Position numbers and translations under genes: made by a program. This document shows, in pieces, positions 34,708-45,023 of a stretch of 64,000 bases of DNA (its first letter is position 1; every line of letters starts with the position of its first letter). This stretch comes from Parabacteroides merdae ATCC 43184 (GTDB taxonomy: Bacteria; Bacteroidota; Bacteroidia; Bacteroidales; Tannerellaceae). Location of the stretch: assembly GCF_025151215.1 (NCBI RefSeq), contig NZ_CP102286.1:2852001-2916000 (forward strand), read 5' to 3'. Below the pieces are notes generated by a model. The model did no database searches and had not been told where the DNA came from. It saw nothing but the letters and a program-made list of their open reading frames with translations.

Positions 34708-37335
34708 TTATTTCAGACCGGCTGCGTCCAAGATATGTTCGATGGCTTCACCCAGTCCGGCCACATTCTTACCTCCGGCTGTTGCAAAATGAGGCTGACC
34801 GCCTCCGCCGCCTTGTATCAGTTTTGCCGCTTCTTTCACCAGTTTGCCGGCATTCAAGCCTTCAGCCACCAACGGCTCGCTCAGCATAACCATCAACGCG
34901 CATTTCTCACCGTCTTTGATTCCAGCCACGAAGAAAACCTTTTCCTCCGTATTGCTTTCCCCCTTGATCTGGAAAGCCAGGTCTTTGATGGCATCCACGC
35001 TGGCCTCACCACGGAAAGCGATCACTTTGACACCATTGCGCTCAACGGCTTTTGCGATCAGTTCTTTCTTGAGCAACTGCACTTTCTCTTTCACGTAGTC
35101 GCTTACCTGCTTCTTCAGTTCGGCATTCTCTTCGATGGCCTTCTTGATGGTTTGAGACAGGTTCGGCACATTGTTGAACATCGCACGCAGTTCACGCAGG
35201 GAATCCTGCAACATGAAGGTGTAGTTTTCAGCCGCTTCGGCCGTTACCGCTTCGATACGGCGCACACCTGCCGCGATGGAGCTTTCGCCGACCACACGCA
35301 GGGAACCGATCATGCCGGTCGCAGGGATATGCGTACCACCGCACAATTCGATAGAGTTGCCATATTTGACCACACGGACTTCATCGCCATACTTTTCACC
35401 GAACAGAGCCATAGCGCCCAATGCTTTCGCTTCGGCAATCGGCATATTGCGATGCTCTTCCAGCGGATAGTTGGCACGGATCTTTTCGCTCACCAGCTTT
35501 TCCACCTTACGGATTTCTTCGTCCGTCACTTTCTGGAAGTGGGAGAAGTCAAAACGCAGAGAATCGGGAGAAACGTATGAACCTTTCTGTTCGACATGTG
35601 TTCCCAGCACCTCACGCAACGCCTCATGCAGCAGGTGAGTGGCAGAGTGGTTGCATTCGCACTGGATACGTTTCTTCTCGTTGATCTTGGCAGTAAAAGT
35701 CGCCGTCACATCCTTCGGCAATTTAGTGACCAGATGTACAGGCAAGTTGTTTTCGCGTTTCGTGTCGATCACGTCGACCGTCTCGTCGTCAGCAATCAAC
35801 CAACCGGTGTCGCCGACCTGTCCACCCATCTCCGCGTAGAACGGAGTCTGGTCCAGAACGATCTGATATAAGACCTTGTTCTTCTGCTTGATCTGGCGGT
35901 AACGCAGGATTTCGGCATCGCATTCGAACAAGTCGTAACCCACGAAATTGCATCCGCCCTCTTTCAGCACCACCCAGTCGCCGGTTTCGATGGCGGCAGC
36001 GTTACGGGCACGGTCCTTCTGCTTCTGCATCTCGACGTTGAACTCGTCGATATTGGCTTCCATGCCGTTCTCACGCAGGATCAACTCGGTCAAATCCAAC
36101 GGGAATCCGTATGTGTCATATAATGTAAAGGCATCTACGCCGCTGATCACGTTCTTTCCGGCAGCCTTTGTTTCTTCCATCTTCTTATCCAGCAAACGGA
36201 TACCGGTTTCCAACGTACGCAGGAAAGATTCTTCCTCTTCCTTGATCACCTTCTCGATCAACGTCTTCTGCGCGATCAGTTCGGGATAAGCGTCTCCCAT
36301 TGTTTCGATCAGTACGGGCAACAGCTTATACATGAAGGACTCTTTGCGATCCAGGAACGTATAGCCGTAACGGACGGCACGACGCAGGATTCGACGGATG
36401 ACATAACCTGCCTTTGCATTGGAAGGCAACTGCCCGTCCGTAATCGCGAAAGCGATCGTACGGATATGGTCGGCGATTACACGCATGGCCACGTCCTGTT
36501 GTTTGTCCTTGCCATAAGCAGTACCCGCCATATCGGCAATCACTTTGATGATCGGCTGGAATACGTCTGTATCGTAGTTGGATGTCTTACCCTGTAAAGC
36601 CATGCAGAGACGTTCGAACCCCATACCGGTATCGATCACACGGGCAGGCAGCGGTTCGAGCGAGCCGTCGGCCTTGCGGTTATATTGCATGAACACCAGG
36701 TTCCAGATTTCGATCACCTGCGGATGGTCTTTGTTCACCATGTCCTGGCCGGGGATAGCGGCACGTTCTTCTTCCGGACGGAGGTCGATATGGATTTCAG
36801 AACAAGGACCGCAAGGCCCCGTATCACCCATTTCCCAAAAGTTATCGTGTTTGTTGCCATTAATGATATGAGCTTTCGGCAGGAACTTCTCCCAATAGCC
36901 GGCAGCCTCGTCGTCGCGCGAAAGGCCTTCGGCAGGACTTCCTTCGAACACGGTGGCATACAAACGGTCGGGATTCAGTTTCAACACTTCGACCAGGTAT
37001 TCCCATGCCCAGTTGATCGCCTCCTGTTTGAAATAGTCGCCGAACGACCAGTTTCCCAACATTTCGAACATGGTGTGGTGATACGTATCGTGTCCGACCT
37101 CTTCCAGGTCGTTATGCTTTCCACTCACACGAAGACACTTTTGTGAATCCGCGACACGTGGATATTTACGGGGTACGTTCCCCAGGATTATATCTTTGAA
37201 CTGGTTCATACCTGCATTGGTAAACATCAATGTAGGGTCGCCCTTCACCACCATCGGAGCAGAAGGCACAATCTGGTGCTGCTTGGAAGCGAAGAAGTCT
37301 TTAAATGATTCACGGATTTCTTTTGCTGTCAACAT
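34708..37335 (-). CDS. alaS: Alanyl-tRNA synthetase
   Basis: 875 aa, full length. The class II catalytic core is at the N-terminus ([47 protein letters not shown]). The editing domain carries HSATHLLHE and [10 protein letters not shown] zinc-site motifs, and a C-terminal C-Ala domain ends in [14 protein letters not shown]. It charges tRNA-Ala and clears mischarged Ser/Gly. Divergent from the M23 peptidase gene. Confidence 0.97.
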   Translation of the reverse strand: MLTAKEIRESFKDFFASKQHQIVPSAPMVVKGDPTLMFTNAGMNQFKDIILGNVPRKYPRVADSQKCLRVSGKHNDLEEVGHDTYHHTMFEMLGNWSFGDYFKQEAINWAWEYLVEVLKLNPDRLYATVFEGSPAEGLSRDDEAAGYWEKFLPKAHIINGNKHDNFWEMGDTGPCGPCSEIHIDLRPEEERAAIPGQDMVNKDHPQVIEIWNLVFMQYNRKADGSLEPLPARVIDTGMGFERLCMALQGKTSNYDTDVFQPIIKVIADMAGTAYGKDKQQDVAMRVIADHIRTIAFAITDGQLPSNAKAGYVIRRILRRAVRYGYTFLDRKESFMYKLLPVLIETMGDAYPELIAQKTLIEKVIKEEEESFLRTLETGIRLLDKKMEETKAAGKNVISGVDAFTLYDTYGFPLDLTELILRENGMEANIDEFNVEMQKQKDRARNAAAIETGDWVVLKEGGCNFVGYDLFECDAEILRYRQIKQKNKVLYQIVLDQTPFYAEMGGQVGDTGWLIADDETVDVIDTKRENNLPVHLVTKLPKDVTATFTAKINEKKRIQCECNHSATHLLHEALREVLGTHVEQKGSYVSPDSLRFDFSHFQKVTDEEIRKVEKLVSEKIRANYPLEEHRNMPIAEAKALGAMALFGEKYGDEVRVVKYGNSIELCGGTHIPATGMIGSLRVVGESSIAAGVRRIEAVTAEAAENYTFMLQDSLRELRAMFNNVPNLSQTIKKAIEENAELKKQVSDYVKEKVQLLKKELIAKAVERNGVKVIAFRGEASVDAIKDLAFQIKGESNTEEKVFFVAGIKDGEKCALMVMLSEPLVAEGLNAGKLVKEAAKLIQGGGGGQPHFATAGGKNVAGLGEAIEHILDAAGLK

Positions 37336-37375
37336 AATCTATTCTATATAGTCTCGTTAATATTCTGAAAAACAA

Positions 37376-37406
37376 TTTGCAAAAGTACAGCAAATTATTA
37401 TTTTTG
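37376..37406 (+). promoter_or_regulatory. Promoter of the M23 peptidase gene
   Basis: TTTG (37376-37379), 19-bp spacer, TATTTTTG (37399-37406): a perfect Bacteroidetes consensus. Confidence 0.85.
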
Positions 37407-37432
37407 CACGTATCCAAGCAAGAAAATATTTG

Positions 37433-38416
37433 ATGAAACTATTTAAAAGCAGAAAAACATATTACTTATATAACCCCAACACGCTCAGTTACGAGCGCGT
37501 TTACCCCTCCGCCAAAGACCGTTTTTTCGGTGTGCTCCGCCACCTGAGCATCGGTATCGTGATCGGCGTAGGCATTTTCTTTATCTTTTCGCGCACGTTC
37601 GACTCGCCGGTCGAATCGCTTTTAAAGAAGGAGAACAAGCTGTTGCAGACACAATACGAAGTGCTTTCGTTGCGCCTGAACAATGCGCTGGAAGTCTTGG
37701 ATGACATACAGCAACGCGACGAGAACTTATACCGGGCGATCTTCCAGGCGGAATCGATCCCCGAATCCGTCCGCAAGTCCGGTTTCGGCGGGACCAACCG
37801 GTATGAACACCTGATGAACCTGTCCAACCCCGAACTGGTCGTCTCGACCACCCGGAAGATGGACATGCTGAGCAAACAGCTCTATGTCCAATCCAACTCG
37901 CTGGAGGAGCTGATCACATTGGGCAAGAACCAGGAAGAACGAAGCAAATGTATTCCCGCCATACAGCCGATTGCCAATAAGGACCTGAAACGTACGGCAT
38001 CCGGCTACGGTGTGCGTATCGACCCGATCTACCGTACTCCCCGCTTCCACTCAGGCATGGACTTTTCCGCCAAAGTGGGCACGGAAGTCTATGCAACCGG
38101 CGACGGAGTCGTTACCTTTGCTGCCTGGAAACAGGGATATGGAAACTGCCTGATGATCAATCACGGGCACGGATTCCAGACGCTTTACGGCCACCTGAGC
38201 AAGTTCCGGGCGCGTGTCGGACAGAAAGTAAAGCGCGGAGAAGTGATCGGAGAAGTGGGAAATACAGGGAAATCCACCGGCCCGCACCTTCACTACGAGG
38301 TGATCGTCCGCGGCAAATACGACAACCCCTCCAAGTACTACTACATGGACCTGACTCCGGAAGAATACGACCGTATGATACAGATTGCCGAAAATCACGG
38401 CCAGGTAATGGATTAA
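37433..38416 (+). CDS. M23-family peptidoglycan metallopeptidase
   Basis: 327 aa from ATG 37433 (an in-frame TTG precedes it). One N-terminal transmembrane anchor (about 38-53), a coiled-coil stretch (about 60-100), and a LytM/M23 domain (about 185-310). Numbering from that TTG, zinc ligands are His207 and Asp211 (HSGMD) and His288 in GPHLHYEV, with His286 as the catalytic His. It cuts peptide crosslinks of peptidoglycan from the inner membrane, a cell-shape or division role typical of Bacteroidetes homologues. All active-site residues are kept, so it is likely an active enzyme. The MerR-like gene follows within 16 bp. Confidence 0.92.
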   Translation: MKLFKSRKTYYLYNPNTLSYERVYPSAKDRFFGVLRHLSIGIVIGVGIFFIFSRTFDSPVESLLKKENKLLQTQYEVLSLRLNNALEVLDDIQQRDENLYRAIFQAESIPESVRKSGFGGTNRYEHLMNLSNPELVVSTTRKMDMLSKQLYVQSNSLEELITLGKNQEERSKCIPAIQPIANKDLKRTASGYGVRIDPIYRTPRFHSGMDFSAKVGTEVYATGDGVVTFAAWKQGYGNCLMINHGHGFQTLYGHLSKFRARVGQKVKRGEVIGEVGNTGKSTGPHLHYEVIVRGKYDNPSKYYYMDLTPEEYDRMIQIAENHGQVMD

Positions 38417-38431
38417 ACATTGTTTAATACG

Positions 38432-38788
38432 ATGGCATTAAATAAAGATAAAAATCTAAAGCTCTATTTCTCCATCAGCGAGGTGGCGCAGATGTTCGAC
38501 GTCAACGAGTCTACCCTGCGCTTCTGGGAGAAGGAATTCGACCAAATACGTCCACGCAAGACAGGCAAAGGAACCCGCTCCTATCGGCAGGAAGACATCG
38601 ACGCAATACGCCTGGTCTACCACCTGGTGAAAGAGCGGGGGATGACACTGGCGGGCGCCCGGCAAAAGCTGAAAGAGAACCCGGAGACAACGATACGCCA
38701 CGAAGAGATCGTAAACAGGTTGAAACAGATCAAGGAAGAATTGCTCGCCATGAAGGAAGCATTCGAAGCGTTGGAAGCTTCCAAATAG
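38432..38788 (+). CDS. MerR-family transcriptional regulator
   Basis: 118 aa from ATG 38432 (in-frame TTG at 38420). The N-terminal helix-turn-helix is clear (YFSISEVAQMFDVNESTLRF, WEKEF, RSYRQEDIDAI), followed by a helical dimerisation part (about 75-118). There is no effector domain or Cys sensor. Short MerR-like proteins of this kind sit after the M23 gene in many Bacteroidales. The regulon is unknown. Confidence 0.9.
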   Translation: MALNKDKNLKLYFSISEVAQMFDVNESTLRFWEKEFDQIRPRKTGKGTRSYRQEDIDAIRLVYHLVKERGMTLAGARQKLKENPETTIRHEEIVNRLKQIKEELLAMKEAFEALEASK

Positions 38789-38823
38789 CCCTTACACCAT
38801 AAAAACGACTTTAAAGAATTAGC

Positions 38824-38850
38824 TTGTTACGCCGGAAAATCGTACCTTCG
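38824..38850 (+). promoter_or_regulatory. Weak promoter of the DUF3127 gene
   Basis: TTG (38824-38826) and TACCTTCG (38843-38850), one base off the -7 consensus, with a short 16-bp spacer. Confidence 0.45.
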
Positions 38851-38875
38851 CAGCAATTTAATAAAAACAAGAAAC

Positions 38876-39271
38876 ATGGAAATTACGGGAAGAATCATCG
38901 CCGTACTGCCGGTTCAAGGCGGTATCAGCAAAAACGGAAACGAGTGGAAAAAACAGGAATATGTCCTGGAAACACATGACCAATACCCTAAGAAAGTATG
39001 CTTCCAGATTTTCGGTGCAGACCGCATCGATCAGGCAGCCATACAGCCCGGAGAAGAACTTACAGTATTTTTTGACATAGACAGCCGTGAATATCAGGGA
39101 CGTTGGTTCACAAATATCAATGCATGGAAAGTGGAACGCCCGATGGCCGCCGCTCCCCAGTCGGCACCGGGAGCCATGACTCCTGAAAACGTAGTGCCGG
39201 CATCCGCACCTGCAGCATCTGCTGTTCCTGATTTCGGTCCGGCCAATCCGATTGACGATCTGCCATTCTAA
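38876..39271 (+). CDS. DUF3127 protein (OB-fold-like)
   Basis: 131 aa. The first ~88 residues match the DUF3127 pattern (ITGRIIAVLPVQGGISKNGN, WKKQEYVLETHDQYPKKVCF, GRWFTNINAWKVERP). The remainder is an Ala/Pro-rich linker ending in an acidic, hydrophobic tip (NPIDDLPF). That is the same plan as single-stranded DNA-binding proteins, whose acidic DDLPF-like tail recruits partners. Function is not established; a nucleic-acid-binding role is inference. Confidence 0.85.
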   Translation: MEITGRIIAVLPVQGGISKNGNEWKKQEYVLETHDQYPKKVCFQIFGADRIDQAAIQPGEELTVFFDIDSREYQGRWFTNINAWKVERPMAAAPQSAPGAMTPENVVPASAPAASAVPDFGPANPIDDLPF

Positions 39272-39277
39272 TAAACA

Positions 39278-39317
39278 AAAAGATCCTATCCTTTTGCGCA
39301 AAAGGATAGGATCTTTT
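39278..39317. terminator. 40-nt perfect palindrome, bidirectional terminator
   Basis: Left half 39278-39297 (AAAAGATCCTATCCTTTTGC) is the exact reverse complement of 39298-39317. It lies 6 bp past the DUF3127 stop and can terminate both strands. Confidence 0.85.
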
Positions 39318-39323
39318 CTATCG

Positions 39324-39359
39324 AAAGCTATACCTTTTAGGGCAAAAGGATATGGCTTT
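39324..39359 (-). terminator. Terminator after rel
   Basis: Imperfect stem 39324-39338 with 39344-39359 and a 5-nt loop, 6 bp beyond the rel stop codon on the minus strand. Its core (CCTTTT...AAAAGG) resembles the adjacent palindrome. Confidence 0.65.
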
Positions 39360-39365
39360 TTCGAC

Positions 39366-41660
39366 TTAGTCCGCTACACGAGCCACAGACTGGATATTCT
39401 TTATCTTGGAAAGGACTACGCACATCCGCTGGATATCCTCCACATCGTGTACTTTCATCTTCACCTTTCCTTCGAACACTCCGTCTTTCGCCTCAATCAG
39501 CAGGCGGATGATATTGACATTGAAGTCATCGGATATCGTGCGGGTGATCGTGTTCAACACGCCAATCGAGTCGATACCCTTAATCTCGAGCGTCGCCTCG
39601 AACGAGGAATGATGGCTGCTCCATTCCGTATTCAGGATGCGTTCGCCAAAGCTGCTTTTCAGGCGCATGGCGATCGGACAGGAACGTTTGTGGACTACCA
39701 CGTTGCCGTCATCATTGATAAAGCCCAACGACTCGTCGCCGGGAATCGGTTTACAGCAATCGGCAATGACGTAATTGCGTTCGAAAGCTTCCTCCTTCAG
39801 GATATAAGGCTTCTTCTTGTCATATTTCGGTTTTTCTTTCGGTTGTTCCTCTTCCTCTTTCTTCCCGGTAGTCGCTTTCGTTGCTACCCGGAGCGCCTGT
39901 TTGACGTACTTAAAGAGAACATTGTCCGTTTTCTCTTTCAGCAATTTGTGGATATTTTCCGGCAGGATCACCTCCCCTTTCTCTACTGCATAGTAGAATT
40001 CTTCGCGTTTAGAGAAACCGAAATACATACATAGTTTGTCTATATTGGATGTATTTGCCTCCAAATTATTGCGTTTGAAAGCATCGATCACCTTAATTTC
40101 TCCTTCTTTTGCCGCCTCTTTACGAATCCTTTTCAGGTAAGCGTCAATCCTGGCACGTGCCCTTGCTGTCGTGACGAAATTCAACCACTCCGGTTGCGGG
40201 TTCTGCGAACGGGAGGTCAGGATCTCTACCTGGTCGCCACTTGCCAACTGATGGCTGAGCGGAACCAAACGATGGTTGACTTTCGCACCGATACACTTGT
40301 TCCCGATATCCGAGTGAAGGGCATATCCGAAGTCCAGGGCAGTAGCCCCCTGGGGCAACGTCTTGATGTCGCCTTTCGGGGTAAAGACAAATATCTCGGA
40401 GGTAAAGAGATTCAGCTTGATCGTATCAAGAAAGTCCAAAGCGTTCGGGTCCGGGCTTTCCAGTATCTCGGTAATGGTCTGCAACCATTTGTCGAGCTCC
40501 GTATCTTCTTCTATATTATGCTCCTTATACTTCCAATGGGCGGCAAAGCCTTTCTCGGCAATCTCGTCCATACGGCGGCTGCGGATCTGTATTTCCACCC
40601 ATTGCCCGTCAGGTCCCATCACGGTCAGGTGCAACGCCTGATAACCGTTGGCTTTCGGACGGCTCACCCAGTCGCGGATACGGTCCGGCCGGATGCGGTA
40701 GATATCCGTGATAGCGGAATAGATATCCCAACATTGGTTCTTCTCATCCACCCCCGGCAGCGGGTCGAAGATGATACGGACGGCATATATATCGTAGATG
40801 TCTTCAAAACTGACGCCTTTGCTTTCCATCTTGTTCCAGATGGAATAGGCGGATTTCACACGGGCACGCATTTCATAGTTGAGCCCCATCTCCTTCAACT
40901 TCCTGTCCACCGGCACGGCAAAATGCTCGAACAAAGTGTTACGGGCTGCTTCCGTAGATTTCAATTTCAGATTGATAAAGGCATATTCCTGCGGATGCTC
41001 ATACTTAAAGCTCAGGTCTTCCAGCTCTGTCTTGATGGTGAAAAGCCCCAGACGGTGTGCTAAAGGGGCATAAAGGTAAAGCGTCTCACCGGCTATCTTG
41101 AACTGCTTCGCGGGCAACATGGAACCCAAAGTACGCATGTTGTGGAGACGGTCGGCTATCTTGATCAGGATCACCCGGATATCGTCACTCATCGTCAGCA
41201 ACAGCTTACGGAAATTCTCTGCCTGTGCCGATGCCTGTTCGCCGAAGATACCGCCGGATATCTTCGTCAGGCCGTCCACGATCTGGGCGATCTTCTCGCC
41301 AAACATGTCCTTAATATCCTCGACCGTATATTCGGTATCCTCCACCACGTCGTGCAACAAAGCCGAACAGATGGAAGTGGAACCCAGTCCCATCTCGCGG
41401 CAAACAATACGCGCCACGGCAATCGGGTGCATGATGTAAGGCTCGCCCGAACGACGCTTCACGCCGGCATGTGCCTGATTGGCAAAATTGAACGCCTTGG
41501 TTATGCGTTCCACCTTACGCCGGTGATTTGAATTAAGGTAATCCTGCAACAGCGCGTTAAAGCCGTCCTGAATCATCTGCTCGTCGGCCGAGAGAGCGGG
41601 TTTCGCCTTCTGGTCGGGCTGCATGCCTGCTGTGTCTTTTGTATCATTTATGTCGCTCAT
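39366..41660 (-). CDS. Bifunctional (p)ppGpp synthetase/hydrolase, RelA/SpoT family
   Basis: 764 aa. In order: HD hydrolase domain (HPIAVARIVCREMGLGSTSI, LLHDVVEDTEYT), synthetase domain (SAYSIWNKMESKGVSFEDIY, NGYQALHLTVMGPDGQWVEI), TGS domain (VFTPKGDIKTLPQGATALDF), and a C-terminal ACT domain. The HD motif is intact, so it should both make and destroy the alarmone. It is the last gene of the parA-parB-DUF5683-mltD-rel run; 85 bp separate it from the transglycosylase gene. Confidence 0.95.
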   Translation of the reverse strand: MSDINDTKDTAGMQPDQKAKPALSADEQMIQDGFNALLQDYLNSNHRRKVERITKAFNFANQAHAGVKRRSGEPYIMHPIAVARIVCREMGLGSTSICSALLHDVVEDTEYTVEDIKDMFGEKIAQIVDGLTKISGGIFGEQASAQAENFRKLLLTMSDDIRVILIKIADRLHNMRTLGSMLPAKQFKIAGETLYLYAPLAHRLGLFTIKTELEDLSFKYEHPQEYAFINLKLKSTEAARNTLFEHFAVPVDRKLKEMGLNYEMRARVKSAYSIWNKMESKGVSFEDIYDIYAVRIIFDPLPGVDEKNQCWDIYSAITDIYRIRPDRIRDWVSRPKANGYQALHLTVMGPDGQWVEIQIRSRRMDEIAEKGFAAHWKYKEHNIEEDTELDKWLQTITEILESPDPNALDFLDTIKLNLFTSEIFVFTPKGDIKTLPQGATALDFGYALHSDIGNKCIGAKVNHRLVPLSHQLASGDQVEILTSRSQNPQPEWLNFVTTARARARIDAYLKRIRKEAAKEGEIKVIDAFKRNNLEANTSNIDKLCMYFGFSKREEFYYAVEKGEVILPENIHKLLKEKTDNVLFKYVKQALRVATKATTGKKEEEEQPKEKPKYDKKKPYILKEEAFERNYVIADCCKPIPGDESLGFINDDGNVVVHKRSCPIAMRLKSSFGERILNTEWSSHHSSFEATLEIKGIDSIGVLNTITRTISDDFNVNIIRLLIEAKDGVFEGKVKMKVHDVEDIQRMCVVLSKIKNIQSVARVAD

Positions 41661-41745
41661 ATCGAATGCCCTTCCGTTTTTAACGTGTATGTAGGCAAAT
41701 ATATATAAATATTTGCTTATATATCCCCGAATGCGACAGAAAAAG

Positions 41746-43296
41746 TCAAACGACCGGGATTTTCAAGACCTGGCCCGGCCGGATATCGGCACTGGTCAGC
41801 CCGTTGGCCCTCTGCAAGTCGTCTGTAGAAACTCCCGGATACTTCTTGGCAATGGAATAAAGGGAATCGCCGGACTGTACTTTATAAGTCAAACTTTTGC
41901 CTGAAACGCGGGCTGTCTGGTTGCTCTTGGTAACGACAGGGGTTGCTTTCTGTCCCGCTTTGACAGCCACGTCCTTTTCGGTCTTCTTTGTCTTGGCGGA
42001 AGCAAATGCGACACCTCCGTTATCGACGTGCAGACGCAAACGGCGACCTTTGGCAACACGGTTGGAACCGAGTCCGTTCCACTTACGGATATCCTTCGGA
42101 GTAACGCCGTAGCGGTTCGCGATGGTATAGATATTCTCACCGGAGGCTACCACATGGGTAATTTTCTCAAGCGTAAGATTCTTTGATCCGTCGGCAGCGT
42201 TGACCGGTATGCAGTTGGCCAGCAACTCCTCTATACGATGCGTATAGACCGAATCCTCCTTGTCGACAAACGCATAAGTCTGCGATGCCGGAAGTTTCAA
42301 TACGGAAGGTTCCGTATTTCCCGGAATGATATCCCGTTTATATTGCGGGTTGAGCGCACGAAGCTGTTCGATGTCGATCCCCAGCACATCGGAAACCTGT
42401 TGCAGGTGAAGCATGCTGTTCACCATAACCGTATCGGTCGCCAACGGCAGACTGGTCTGCATCGGGCAAATATTATGATCGCAATAGTAATTCATGATAT
42501 AATTGGCTGCGATAAACAACGGTACATACGAACGGGTTTCACGAGGCAAGTAGCGGAAGATCTCCCAAAAATCGGTCTTTCCTCCGGAACGGCGGATCGC
42601 CTTGTTCACATTGCCCGGACCACAGTTATAGGAAGCCAGCACCAGGTTCCAGTCGCCATAGATGGCGTACATATCTTCAAAATACTTACAGGCCGCCTCT
42701 GTCGCCTTCTCCGGATCACGCCGTTCATCCAACAGGCTGTTGATCTCCAAACCATATATCTTGCCGGTCGGAAGCATGAATTGCCATAACCCGCAAGCCC
42801 CCACACGCGAAAGGGCAACCGGATTCAGGGCACTTTCGACGACAGCCAGATACTTCAGTTCCAAAGGCAGGTTATGCTTGTCGAGCACCTGTTCGATAAT
42901 GGGGAAATAGAAATCCGCCATACCCAACATATAGCGTACCAGGTCACGCTTGCGTCCGGCATACAGGTCGATGCAATCCCTCACCACCTCGTTGTAAGGC
43001 AAACGGATCACACTCGGCAGACGTTCCAAGCGTTCTTCGTAGACCGAATCGGGAAAATAGACATTCTCCGCATCATCGTGACAATACTCATCCACTTTCG
43101 AAAAGTATTGCACATGCCAGGAATGGAGCAAACTATCCACGTTTGCATCGAGACTTTCAGGTATCAAGCCCACTACGTCAGAGAGCGAGTCTGCCGATAA
43201 TGTCGAATGCTGCGGTTCGCCGAATATAGGGTCTTGTGCGCGGGAGACCTGCATCAGGCTAAACAGGCAGAATAGAATAAGTAGGTTTTTATTCAT
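41746..43296 (-). CDS. MltD-like lytic transglycosylase with two LysM domains
   Basis: 516 aa with a signal peptide (cleavage near SRAQD). An SLT domain at about 150-260 has the catalytic Glu in LAVVESALNP, and GLWQFMLPTGKIYGL and ASYNCGPGNV are family motifs. Two LysM domains follow (about 385-430, starting HVVASGENIYTIANRYGVTP, and about 470-515). It cleaves glycan strands of peptidoglycan with formation of 1,6-anhydroMurNAc. It is 4 bp from the DUF5683 gene, so translation is probably coupled. Confidence 0.93.
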   Translation of the reverse strand: MNKNLLILFCLFSLMQVSRAQDPIFGEPQHSTLSADSLSDVVGLIPESLDANVDSLLHSWHVQYFSKVDEYCHDDAENVYFPDSVYEERLERLPSVIRLPYNEVVRDCIDLYAGRKRDLVRYMLGMADFYFPIIEQVLDKHNLPLELKYLAVVESALNPVALSRVGACGLWQFMLPTGKIYGLEINSLLDERRDPEKATEAACKYFEDMYAIYGDWNLVLASYNCGPGNVNKAIRRSGGKTDFWEIFRYLPRETRSYVPLFIAANYIMNYYCDHNICPMQTSLPLATDTVMVNSMLHLQQVSDVLGIDIEQLRALNPQYKRDIIPGNTEPSVLKLPASQTYAFVDKEDSVYTHRIEELLANCIPVNAADGSKNLTLEKITHVVASGENIYTIANRYGVTPKDIRKWNGLGSNRVAKGRRLRLHVDNGGVAFASAKTKKTEKDVAVKAGQKATPVVTKSNQTARVSGKSLTYKVQSGDSLYSIAKKYPGVSTDDLQRANGLTSADIRPGQVLKIPVV

Positions 43297-43300
43297 GATG

Positions 43301-44059
43301 TCAGAACTTAAAACTGCAATTCAATCCATACGAGCCCGGCGTATAGCGGGTCTTCGGGGTTACCTCCGGCGACCAGTGCAGACTCAGGTCCGGAGAAATG
43401 TCAAAGTCGAACAGTTGGGCATCCACATACGCATCGATAATACTGATCGCATATACCCCGACCGTAATGATAATGCTCAAATCCCTGTAACGGCGGAAAT
43501 AATCTTTCCGGCGCTTCAGGTTTTCCTGGAACTGTGCATTCGAGACATACGTGCTCTCCTCACCGTTTCTGACAAAGATCGTCCAACTCTCCTGCCAAGG
43601 TCCCTCATACTTTTGTCCATCCTTCTCTGCCGCCAATACCTTTTGGTAATCCTCCATGATATCGAAGTAGGCAGTCGAATAGTCCTTATAATTCTTATTG
43701 TTCCAAGTGATGGCATACATACAGCCCATAAAGGCCCCATATACCAACGGGAGCTTCCAATACTTCCTGTTATATATCTGTCCCAGACCCGGCACCAAGG
43801 CATACAGCAACGCTTTGTTAGGATCGGGTTTGAACTCCTTCAGCTTCACCTTCGGTTGGGGAAGCGAGTCGGCAGCCGAAAGCACAGCCTTCACTGTCGA
43901 ATCGGCCTTGGCCGTTTCTCCGGGAACCACAGCCGTTACGGCCGAATCGGAAGATATCACCGTATCCTGCTTTGCCGTTATCGTCCTCTGCGCATGGCCG
44001 GTCCATACCGAACCGCACAGGAGGGCTATTATCCACAAAATTGCTTTCCAGTTTCTCAT
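43301..44059 (-). CDS. DUF5683 protein
   Basis: 252 aa with a signal peptide (cleavage near GHAQR). The conserved core is KALLYALVPGLGQIYNRKYW, a sequence shared by DUF5683 and TM2-like proteins, with two hydrophobic segments (about 85-125 and 205-222). It overlaps parB by 4 bp (ATGA). It is found in the same operon across Bacteroidales, between chromosome partition and cell-wall enzymes. Function is unknown. Confidence 0.88.
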   Translation of the reverse strand: MRNWKAILWIIALLCGSVWTGHAQRTITAKQDTVISSDSAVTAVVPGETAKADSTVKAVLSAADSLPQPKVKLKEFKPDPNKALLYALVPGLGQIYNRKYWKLPLVYGAFMGCMYAITWNNKNYKDYSTAYFDIMEDYQKVLAAEKDGQKYEGPWQESWTIFVRNGEESTYVSNAQFQENLKRRKDYFRRYRDLSIIITVGVYAISIIDAYVDAQLFDFDISPDLSLHWSPEVTPKTRYTPGSYGLNCSFKF

Positions 44060-44943
44060 TTCAACTTATCCAACAAGCCGATCAGTTTTTCCAATTCATC
44101 TTCAGATGCAAAGGGGATCGTTATTTTACCTTTTCCTTTTTCGTTGCATACCAATTGGACCTTCGTATTAAAGAAACTGGACAGATGGTCCTTCAGCAAG
44201 TTGAACTCCTCAGGAAGTTTCGGTTTCCGCTGGGCAGGCTTTTCCTTCCTGGCCTGTTCGAGAGCTGCCGCATCCACTCCGCCGCGTACTATTTCTTCGA
44301 CGTTACGGACAGACAGTCCATCCGCCAATATCTGTTCGTAAAGAGCCAACTGCACTTCCGGGTCCTCGACAGGGAGCAGTGCACGTGCGTGCCCCATATC
44401 GATCTTCTTATCCTTCAGCCCCACCTGTATCTCGGCTGGGAGCTTCAAAAGGCGGAGATAATTGGCAATCGTCGCCCGCTTCTTGCCGACACGCTCGCTC
44501 AGCTTTTCCTGCGTCAGGCCGTAACTGTCGATCAACTTCTGGTAAGCCAAGGCTATTTCTATCGAGTTCAGATCTTCGCGCTGGATATTCTCGATCAGAG
44601 CCATCTCGACGACATTCTCGTCTGCTGCGGTTTTGATATAGGCGGGGATACGTTCCAAGCCAGCCATCAGGGAAGCGCGATACCGACGTTCGCCAGAGAT
44701 AATCATATATTTATCCGTTCCCGTTTCTTTCAACGTAATCGGCTGAATGACACCCAATGAACGGATAGAAACGGCCAGTTCTTCAAGCGTCTCTTCTTCA
44801 AAAACAGAACGGGGTTGATCCGGATTGGGCTGAATCTTACTCAGCTCTATTTCACTAATAGACGACGAACCGCCCGTTTTCAGGTCATCCATCGTTATCA
44901 AAGCATCCAATCCGCGGCCAAGAGCCGATCTTTTCATTACCAT
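44056..44943 (-). CDS. parB: Chromosome partition protein ParB
   Basis: 295 aa. N-terminal ParB/Srx domain with IQPNPDQPRSVFEEETLEEL and SGERRYRASLMAGLERIPAY (CTP-binding GERRxRA motif), the central helix-turn-helix (LTQEKLSERVGKKRATIANY), and a C-terminal dimerisation domain. It loads on parS sites near the origin and partners ParA. I saw no obvious parS in this window. A 27-bp-stem hairpin lies between parA and parB. Confidence 0.95.
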   Translation of the reverse strand: MVMKRSALGRGLDALITMDDLKTGGSSSISEIELSKIQPNPDQPRSVFEEETLEELAVSIRSLGVIQPITLKETGTDKYMIISGERRYRASLMAGLERIPAYIKTAADENVVEMALIENIQREDLNSIEIALAYQKLIDSYGLTQEKLSERVGKKRATIANYLRLLKLPAEIQVGLKDKKIDMGHARALLPVEDPEVQLALYEQILADGLSVRNVEEIVRGGVDAAALEQARKEKPAQRKPKLPEEFNLLKDHLSSFFNTKVQLVCNEKGKGKITIPFASEDELEKLIGLLDKLK

Positions 44944-44959
44944 AAACTTTCGAATTTAT

Positions 44960-45023
44960 GATTTATGATGTATGATGTATGATTTGAAAAGACAAACAAA
45001 TCATACATCATACATCATAAATC
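44960..45023. repeat. 27-bp perfect hairpin between parA and parB
   Basis: 44960-44986 (tandem TATGATG units) is the exact reverse complement of 44997-45023, with a 10-nt loop. It begins in the parA stop codon region and ends 16 bp before the parB start. On transcription it would give a long AU-rich stem that could reduce read-through or set the parA:parB ratio. Confidence 0.75.

Noticed and set aside
34561..35580. Plus-strand 339-codon open frame across alaS
   Set aside because: It lies antisense to the certain alaS gene and has no domain pattern; it arises from codon bias on the opposite strand.
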